A stretch of DNA of 9,272 nt from Serpens sp035306625 (GTDB taxonomy: Bacteria > Pseudomonadota > Gammaproteobacteria > Pseudomonadales > Pseudomonadaceae), in the NCBI GenBank assembly GCA_035306625.1, contig DATGNS010000220.1:1-9272 (forward strand). The letters run 5' to 3'. Below, in pieces: positions 4,753-9,272 of this stretch (positions within the stretch are counted from its first letter, which is position 1; each line of letters starts with the position of its first letter). The position numbers were made by a program, and so were the translations under genes. The notes under the pieces are model-generated. The model saw only the letters and a list, made by a program, of their open reading frames with translations, was not told the DNA's origin and searched no databases.

Positions 4753-7170
4753 TCAGGCGGCTGCCGGGGCCGGATGCCGGGCCAGGCGCAGGGCATTGAG
4801 CACCACCAGCAGCGAACTGACGGACATGCCCAGCGCGGCCCAGGCGGGGGTGACCCAGCCGATGGCGGCGAAGGGCAGGATAAGCCCGTTGTACAGCATT
4901 GCCCAGCTGAGGTTCTCGATGATGATCCGCCGGGTCCGCCGCGCCAGCGGCAGGGCGCGGGTCAGGCTGTCCAGGCGGTTGGACAGCAGCACCGCGTCGG
5001 CGCTGGTCTTGGCCAGGTCGGTGGCCGAGCCCATGGCCACGCTGATGTCGGCGGCGGCGAGCACCGGCACGTCGTTGACGCCGTCGCCCAGCATCAGCAC
5101 CCTGCGGCCTTCGCCGTGCAGCTGCTTGAGCACCGCCAGCTTGTCGTCCGGGGTCAGGCCGCCGCGGGCGTCCTCGATGCCCAACTGACGGGCGATCTCG
5201 CCCACCATCGGTGAGCTGTCGCCGGACAGCAGGAGGATCCGCCAGCCCCGGGCCCGGCAGGCGTCCAGCAGGGCGGGGGCGTCCTCGCGCAGGCGATCAT
5301 CCAGCACCAGCCAGGCCAGCGGGCCCTGTTCGTCGCCGAGCAGCAGCCACTGGCCGTGATCGCCGGGAATCGCCGGGGTCGGCTGGCCGGACAGGGCGCA
5401 GACGAAATCCGGCTGACCGATGCGCAGGCGGCGCTGTGCCACCAGGCCCTCCAGGCCCAGGCCGGGGTGGCTGTCCACCTCTTCGGCGGCCTGGGCGGCA
5501 CGGCCGAAGGCCCGGGCGATGGGGTGTTCGGAGCGGTTTTCCAGCGCGGCGGCCAGGGCCAGGCACTGGTCGGCGTCCAGGTCGCGCAGGGGGTGGATCT
5601 CGCGCAGGGTCAGGCGGCCTTCGGTGAGGGTACCGGTCTTGTCGAAGATCACCGTGTCGATATGGTTCAGCCCTTCCAGCACATGGCCGCGGGTGAGCAG
5701 CAGCCCCAGCTTGTGCAGGCTGCCGGTGGCGGCGGTAAGGGCGGTGGGTGTGGCCAGCGACAGGGCGCAGGGGCAGGTGGCGACCAGCAGGGCGAGCACC
5801 ACCCAGAAGGCGCGGTCGCTATCGATCTGCCACCAGACCAGGCCGACCACGGTCGCCACCAGCAGCACGCCAATCAGGAACCAGTGGGCCACGGTGTCCG
5901 CCAGTTCGGCCAGGCGCGGCTTCTCGCTCTGCGCCCGCTCCAGCAGGCGCACGATGGCGGACAGGCGGGTGTCGTCGCCCAGGGCCAGCACCTCGACGGT
6001 CAGCGGTCCTTCCACGTTCAGGGTGCCGGCGGTGACGCTGTCGCCGACGCCGCGCGGCTGCGGCAGGTATTCACCGGTCAGCAGGGATTCGTCGATGCTG
6101 GACTGGCCGGAGAGGATGCGGCCATCGGCGGGCAGCAGGGCACCGGGCTGCACCAGCACGCGGTCACCGATGCGCAGCTCGCCGAGCAGTACGCGGTGGG
6201 CCTGGTCCTGCTCGTCCAGGCGCAGGCAGGAGGCCGGCAGCAGATTGACCAGCTGCGCGGTAGCCGCCGCGGTGCGCTCGCGGGCCCGGCGTTCCAGGTA
6301 GCGGCCGGCCAGCAGGAACAGGGCGAACATGCCCACGGCGTCGAAATACAGCTCGCCCTCGCCGGTCAGGGTGGACCAGATGCCCGCCAGGTAGGCGCCG
6401 CCGATGGCCAGGGACACCGAGACGTCCATGGTCAGATGGCGGGTGCGCAGGTCGCGCAGGGCGCCGCGGAAGAACTGGCCGCAGCAGTAGAGGACGATGG
6501 GGGTGGTGAGGATCAGCGCCGTCCAGCGCAGGATCACGTGGAAGCTGTGGGAGAGGTCCAGGTTGAACTCGGGCCAGGTGGCCATGGTGGCCATCATCAC
6601 CTGGAACCACAGCAGGCCGGCCAGGCCGATCTGCTTGAGGGCGCGGCGGTTCTCCTCGGCCAGCTTTTCCGCCGCCTGGTCGGGGCGGTAGGGGTGCGCC
6701 GCGTAGCCGATGCGGCGCAGGCCCTGCAGCAGTTCGCTGAGCGGGACCTGGCTGTCGGCCCAGCGCACCTGCAGGCGATGGTTGGACAGGTTGAGGCGCG
6801 CCTCGGCCACCGCCGGCAGGGCGCGCAGGTGTTTCTCGATCAGCCAGCCGCAGGCGGCACAGCTGATGCCCTCCACCAGCAGGGTGGTTTCCGCCAGCTC
6901 GCCCTCATGCTGCACGAAGGGTTCCTGCACTTCGGCCCGGTCGTAGAGCGCCAGCTCGTCGGTGAGGATCTGCGGCAGCGCCTCGGGGTTGGCGGAGGGT
7001 TCGCTGCGGTGGCGGTAGTAGCTTTCCAGACCGCCGCTGACGATGGCCTCGGCCACCGCCTGGCAGCCCGGGCAGCAGAATTCGCGGGGCTCACCCAGCA
7101 CGGGGGCGACGAAGCGGCTGCCGGCGGGAACCGGCAGGCCGCAATGGAAGCAGGGGACGGGACTGCTCAT
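4753..7170 (-). CDS. ccoI: Copper-transporting P1B-type ATPase CcoI (FixI)
   Basis: An 805-residue inner-membrane ATPase that moves Cu(I) out of the cytoplasm to supply cbb3 oxidase. Domains in order: an N-terminal Cys cluster (C7, C10, C32, C33, C36) of the P-type ATPase metal-binding type; an HMA domain with GISCAAC (C104, C107); membrane helices from about residue 180; the TGE actuator loop at 365-367; the ion-site motif CPC at 466-468; the phosphorylation motif DKTGT with D510; the SEHP nucleotide-site motif with H549; and GDGVND at 695-700. All catalytic residues are intact. The N-terminal cluster and ccoH/ccoS context separate it from the detoxifying CopA. The ATG is 10 nt after the ccoH stop and has only a weak ribosome-binding site, so translation is probably coupled. 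The short C-terminal tail is Ala/Pro-rich. Confidence 0.96.
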   Translation of the reverse strand: MSSPVPCFHCGLPVPAGSRFVAPVLGEPREFCCPGCQAVAEAIVSGGLESYYRHRSEPSANPEALPQILTDELALYDRAEVQEPFVQHEGELAETTLLVEGISCAACGWLIEKHLRALPAVAEARLNLSNHRLQVRWADSQVPLSELLQGLRRIGYAAHPYRPDQAAEKLAEENRRALKQIGLAGLLWFQVMMATMATWPEFNLDLSHSFHVILRWTALILTTPIVLYCCGQFFRGALRDLRTRHLTMDVSVSLAIGGAYLAGIWSTLTGEGELYFDAVGMFALFLLAGRYLERRARERTAAATAQLVNLLPASCLRLDEQDQAHRVLLGELRIGDRVLVQPGALLPADGRILSGQSSIDESLLTGEYLPQPRGVGDSVTAGTLNVEGPLTVEVLALGDDTRLSAIVRLLERAQSEKPRLAELADTVAHWFLIGVLLVATVVGLVWWQIDSDRAFWVVLALLVATCPCALSLATPTALTAATGSLHKLGLLLTRGHVLEGLNHIDTVIFDKTGTLTEGRLTLREIHPLRDLDADQCLALAAALENRSEHPIARAFGRAAQAAEEVDSHPGLGLEGLVAQRRLRIGQPDFVCALSGQPTPAIPGDHGQWLLLGDEQGPLAWLVLDDRLREDAPALLDACRARGWRILLLSGDSSPMVGEIARQLGIEDARGGLTPDDKLAVLKQLHGEGRRVLMLGDGVNDVPVLAAADISVAMGSATDLAKTSADAVLLSNRLDSLTRALPLARRTRRIIIENLSWAMLYNGLILPFAAIGWVTPAWAALGMSVSSLLVVLNALRLARHPAPAAA

Positions 7171-7180
7171 CGGCGCGGAA

Positions 7181-7678
7181 TCAGTTTTCCAGCGTGAGCG
7201 GCTGTCCCGGGATCACTTCCTTTTCCACATACAGTCGCCAGGGCTTGCCGCCTTCCTGGCCCAGCAGTTCGACGAAGCGCCGGCCCGACACGCTGTCCAG
7301 CATGAAGCCCTGATAGCTGCCGTCGTCCCGGGGTTGCAGGATCACGCGGCGATCCATGTGGGCCTGGGTCGGCGAGATCAGGTTCAGCTCCAGCTGCTGC
7401 GGGCGGCTGTAGCCGGTCAGTTGCAGGCTGGCGGTGCCGGTCTCGTCGTCCAGGGTGAGGACGGCCTTGAGGCTCAGCTGCCTGGCGAGCTTCTCGCGCT
7501 CCAGGGAGGCGTTGATGCCCTTGCCGACGTCGTAGTAGTTGGCCACCACCGGGACGTCGGGGTTCATCGTGGCGAAGGTCAGCATGCCCAGGCCGAGGAC
7601 CACGGCAAACACCAGGATGCCGATGACGAACCAGGCCCAGACTTCACGATACCAGCGACTTTCGGTTTTGGACTGCAT
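7181..7678 (-). CDS. ccoH: cbb3-type oxidase assembly protein CcoH (FixH)
   Basis: A 165-residue FixH-family protein with a short cytoplasmic N-terminus, one membrane span (about residues 13-36) and a periplasmic domain. The conserved segment VVANYYDVGKGIN at 44-56 follows the membrane anchor, as in the family, and the rest is a predicted beta-rich domain ending in WRLYVEKEV. CcoH stays associated with the assembling oxidase and helps stabilise its subunits. The ATG at 7678 is preceded by an AGGG about 6 nt away, and the gene begins 12 nt after the ccoG stop. Sequence conservation in this family is low, so identification rests on the span, the YYxxGK motif and the fixed position between ccoG and ccoI. 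Confidence 0.93.
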   Translation of the reverse strand: MQSKTESRWYREVWAWFVIGILVFAVVLGLGMLTFATMNPDVPVVANYYDVGKGINASLEREKLARQLSLKAVLTLDDETGTASLQLTGYSRPQQLELNLISPTQAHMDRRVILQPRDDGSYQGFMLDSVSGRRFVELLGQEGGKPWRLYVEKEVIPGQPLTLEN

Positions 7679-7690
7679 GAGTAACCCTGA

Positions 7691-9097
7691 TCAACGGAAG
7701 GAGGGGCCGATGAAGCGACTGTCGGCCTCGTTGGTGACGGAGGGATCGTCCACGGCCCTGACGTGGAAGACGATGTTGTTGGTGCTCGACGGCAGCTTCT
7801 CCGGATCGATGGAGAGCTCGGCCGGCATCGACAGCACCTCGCCGGAAGCGACCTGCACCTCGCGGCGGCCTTCGAAGGCGAGCCCGTCGAGCCCGGACAC
7901 CTCGATCACATAGGTGCGATCCTGCTGAGCCTTGTTCATGATCTTCAGGGTGTACACGTTCTCGATCATGCCCTCTTCATTTTCACGATAGAGCACGCGA
8001 TCCTTGAGCACGTCGATCTGTACCAGCGGGCGGTTGACCAGGGCCCAGGAGAACAGGCCCATCATCACCAGCAGGGCGGTGGCGTAGCCGATCAGGCGCG
8101 GGCGCAGCAGACGGGTCTTCTGCCCGGACAGGTTGTGCTCGGTGGTGTAGCTGATCAGGCCGCGCGGGTAGCCCATCTTGTCCATGATGCTGTCGCAGGC
8201 GTCGATGCAGGCGGCACAGCCGATGCACTCGATCTGCAGCCCGTTGCGGATGTCGATGCCGGTGGGGCAGACCTGTACGCACACGGTGCAGTCGATGCAG
8301 TCGCCCAGGCCCTGGGCCTTGTAGTCGACGCCCTTCTTGCGCGGACCGCGCTTCTCGCCGCGGTTCGGGTCGTAGGAGACGATCAGCGTGTCCTTGTCGA
8401 ACATCACGCTCTGGAAGCGCGCGTAGGGGCACATATAGATGCACACCTGCTCGCGCAGGAAGCCGGCGGCGCCATAGGTGGCCAGGGTGAAGAAACCGAT
8501 CCAGAAGGCGGCCCAGCCATTGACGTTGAAGCTGAGCAGGTCGGGCACCAACTGGCGGATCGGGGTGAAGTAGCCGACGAAGGTGATGGCCACCCCGACG
8601 GCGACGGCCAGCCAGATGGCATGCTTGGCGATCTTGCGCAGTAGCTTGTTGCCGCTCATCGGCGCCTTGTCCAGCTTCATGCGCTGGTTGCGGTCACCCT
8701 CGGTAACCTTCTCGGCCCACATGTACACCCAGGTGAACACGCTCTGCGGGCAGGTGTAGCCGCACCACACACGACCGGCAAACACGGTGATGAAGAAGAG
8801 GCCGAAGGCGCAGATGATCAGCAGCCAGGACAGCAGCATGAAGTCCTGGGGCCAGAAGGTGGCGCCGAAGACGTGGAACTTCCGTTCCGGCAGGTCCCAC
8901 CAGACGGCCTGCCGGCCATCCCAGTTCAGCCAGACCGTGCCAAAGAAGAGGATGAAGAGAAATGCGCCGCCGAAGCGACGGATATTGCGGAACACGCCGG
9001 TGAACGCCCGGGTGTAGATTTTCTCGCGCTTGGCGTAGAGGTCGACGTTTTCACCTTTGGCAGGGCTGACGTCACGAACGGGGATTTGCTCACTCAT
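7691..9097 (-). CDS. ccoG: Cupric reductase / cbb3 oxidase accessory protein CcoG (RdxA/FixG)
   Basis: A 468-residue membrane iron-sulfur protein. In Rhodobacter, CcoG has been shown to reduce Cu(II) to Cu(I), the form used by copper chaperones and CcoI. Motifs in order: a first membrane span (about 44-58), a second ending in GRVWCGYTCP (C112, C116), two more spans, CIYMCP (C219, C223), then two 4Fe-4S ferredoxin motifs, C267-C270-C273-C277 and C291-C294-C297-C301. A final span at about 336-354 leads to a C-terminal Ig-like FixG domain in the periplasm. All cluster cysteines are present. I use the second of two tandem ATGs (9097; the other is at 9100), which gives the usual MSEQIPVR start. 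An upstream in-frame ATG at 9187 would add 30 residues starting inside the intergenic hairpin. No ANR box is seen in front, so it may depend on read-through from ccoNOQP. Confidence 0.96.
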   Translation of the reverse strand: MSEQIPVRDVSPAKGENVDLYAKREKIYTRAFTGVFRNIRRFGGAFLFILFFGTVWLNWDGRQAVWWDLPERKFHVFGATFWPQDFMLLSWLLIICAFGLFFITVFAGRVWCGYTCPQSVFTWVYMWAEKVTEGDRNQRMKLDKAPMSGNKLLRKIAKHAIWLAVAVGVAITFVGYFTPIRQLVPDLLSFNVNGWAAFWIGFFTLATYGAAGFLREQVCIYMCPYARFQSVMFDKDTLIVSYDPNRGEKRGPRKKGVDYKAQGLGDCIDCTVCVQVCPTGIDIRNGLQIECIGCAACIDACDSIMDKMGYPRGLISYTTEHNLSGQKTRLLRPRLIGYATALLVMMGLFSWALVNRPLVQIDVLKDRVLYRENEEGMIENVYTLKIMNKAQQDRTYVIEVSGLDGLAFEGRREVQVASGEVLSMPAELSIDPEKLPSSTNNIVFHVRAVDDPSVTNEADSRFIGPSFR

Positions 9098-9186
9098 CAT
9101 CAGGTACCACTTTGCGGGGTGGGGCTCCAGCCGATACTTGGTCGCCTGGAATCGTTTGACCTGCCAATGGTACGCCTGATGGGGCA

Positions 9187-9219
9187 CCTTTCGGTGCGAC
9201 CCCGGGTCGCACCGAAAGG
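9187..9219 (-). terminator. 15-bp perfect hairpin between ccoP and ccoG
   Basis: An uninterrupted 15-bp inverted repeat (9187-9201 with 9205-9219) with a 3-nt loop lies 6 nt beyond the ccoP stop codon. It is the strongest secondary structure in the window. On the ccoP-coding strand it is not followed by a T tract, so it is not a standard intrinsic terminator in that direction; a T-rich stretch (attttctt) follows only on the plus strand. A role in protecting the ccoP mRNA end or in partly limiting read-through into ccoG is inferred. Confidence 0.5.
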
Positions 9220-9225
9220 ATTTTC

Positions 9226-9272
9226 TTATTGAGCGTCAGCAGCTTGCTGCGACAGGCTGTACACGTAGGCGG
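9226..9272 (-). CDS. ccoP: cbb3 oxidase subunit CcoP, C-terminal end (partial)
   Basis: The final 14 codons of a gene that enters from the right edge, ending at TAA (complement of 9226-9228). The visible residues, AYVYSLSQQAADAQ, match the last helix of the second cytochrome c domain of CcoP, where an AYVYSLS segment is typical. Position immediately upstream of ccoG on the same strand agrees with the standard ccoNOQP-ccoGHIS order. CcoP is the dihaem cytochrome c subunit that brings electrons to the oxidase. Only this tail is in view, so integrity of the gene cannot be judged. Confidence 0.8.
   Translation of the reverse strand, partial: AYVYSLSQQAADAQ

Noticed and set aside
5356..7197. A 613-codon open frame on the plus strand opposite ccoI.
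   Set aside because: Its Gln/Ala/Gly-rich composition has no recognisable domain, and it lies fully antisense to an intact P-type ATPase. Long antisense frames are expected at this GC content.
9098..9187. An N-terminal extension of ccoG from the ATG at 9187.
   Set aside because: The 30 extra residues start at the edge of the intergenic hairpin, do not resemble CcoG N-termini, and the ATG at 9097 gives the normal family start.
9098..9225. Search for an ANR box in front of ccoG, including a TTGGC...GTCAA stretch.
   Set aside because: The half-sites are two bases too close and only partly match, so I do not call a site.
1..9272. CRISPR arrays, tRNA or rRNA genes, insertion sequences, transposases or phage genes.
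   Set aside because: None were seen. The window is filled by ordinary chromosomal genes, with only the two REP-like units as repeats.

Overview
This is a GC-rich, gene-dense chromosomal window that looks like a gammaproteobacterium close to Pseudomonas/Stutzerimonas. The reasons are the character of the cbb3 maturation proteins, a PhhB-type pterin dehydratase, GTAG-footed REP-like hairpins, and an FNR/ANR-type half-site pair. The genus is inferred from protein resemblance only. Nearly every base lies in or beside a gene, and no intergenic stretch exceeds about 190 bases.

Right half (3813-9272, all minus strand): the end of the cbb3-type cytochrome c oxidase operon and its maturation cluster. 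In transcription order it holds the last codons of ccoP, a 15-bp perfect hairpin, ccoG (polyferredoxin-like cupric reductase), ccoH, ccoI (copper P1B-ATPase), ccoS, and a small membrane protein of the TauE/SafE (UreH-like) family with an HCxGMC motif. From ccoG on, the genes are spaced by 21 nt or less, or overlap, so they probably form one transcription unit. Together they reduce, handle and deliver copper to the CuB centre of the high-affinity oxidase used in low oxygen.

Middle (2270-3812): chrA (chromate transporter family) on the plus strand converges on the maturation cluster. The 147-bp gap between them carries two direct copies of a REP-like hairpin, the first overlapping the chrA stop codon. 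The chrA promoter region has a near-consensus ANR/FNR box followed by a TATGAT -10 element. This suggests low-oxygen control and places the real start at 2457. Diverging from chrA is a two-gene minus-strand operon behind a MerR/CueR-type operator: a CopZ-like copper chaperone with an unusual Cys-rich tail, then a DUF411 (CopG-like) lipoprotein.

Left end (1-1418): a stand-alone radical SAM protein with a CX4CX2C cluster motif and a phhB gene, both minus strand, meeting the 3' end of an unidentified plus-strand gene.

The unifying theme is copper: five or six of the ten genes are, or may be, copper-handling, split between an oxidase-assembly group and a copper-stress group. I did not find a clearly new multi-gene system. 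The best leads are the ANR-type site on chrA, the Cys-tailed chaperone paired with a DUF411 lipoprotein, and the variant radical SAM motif.
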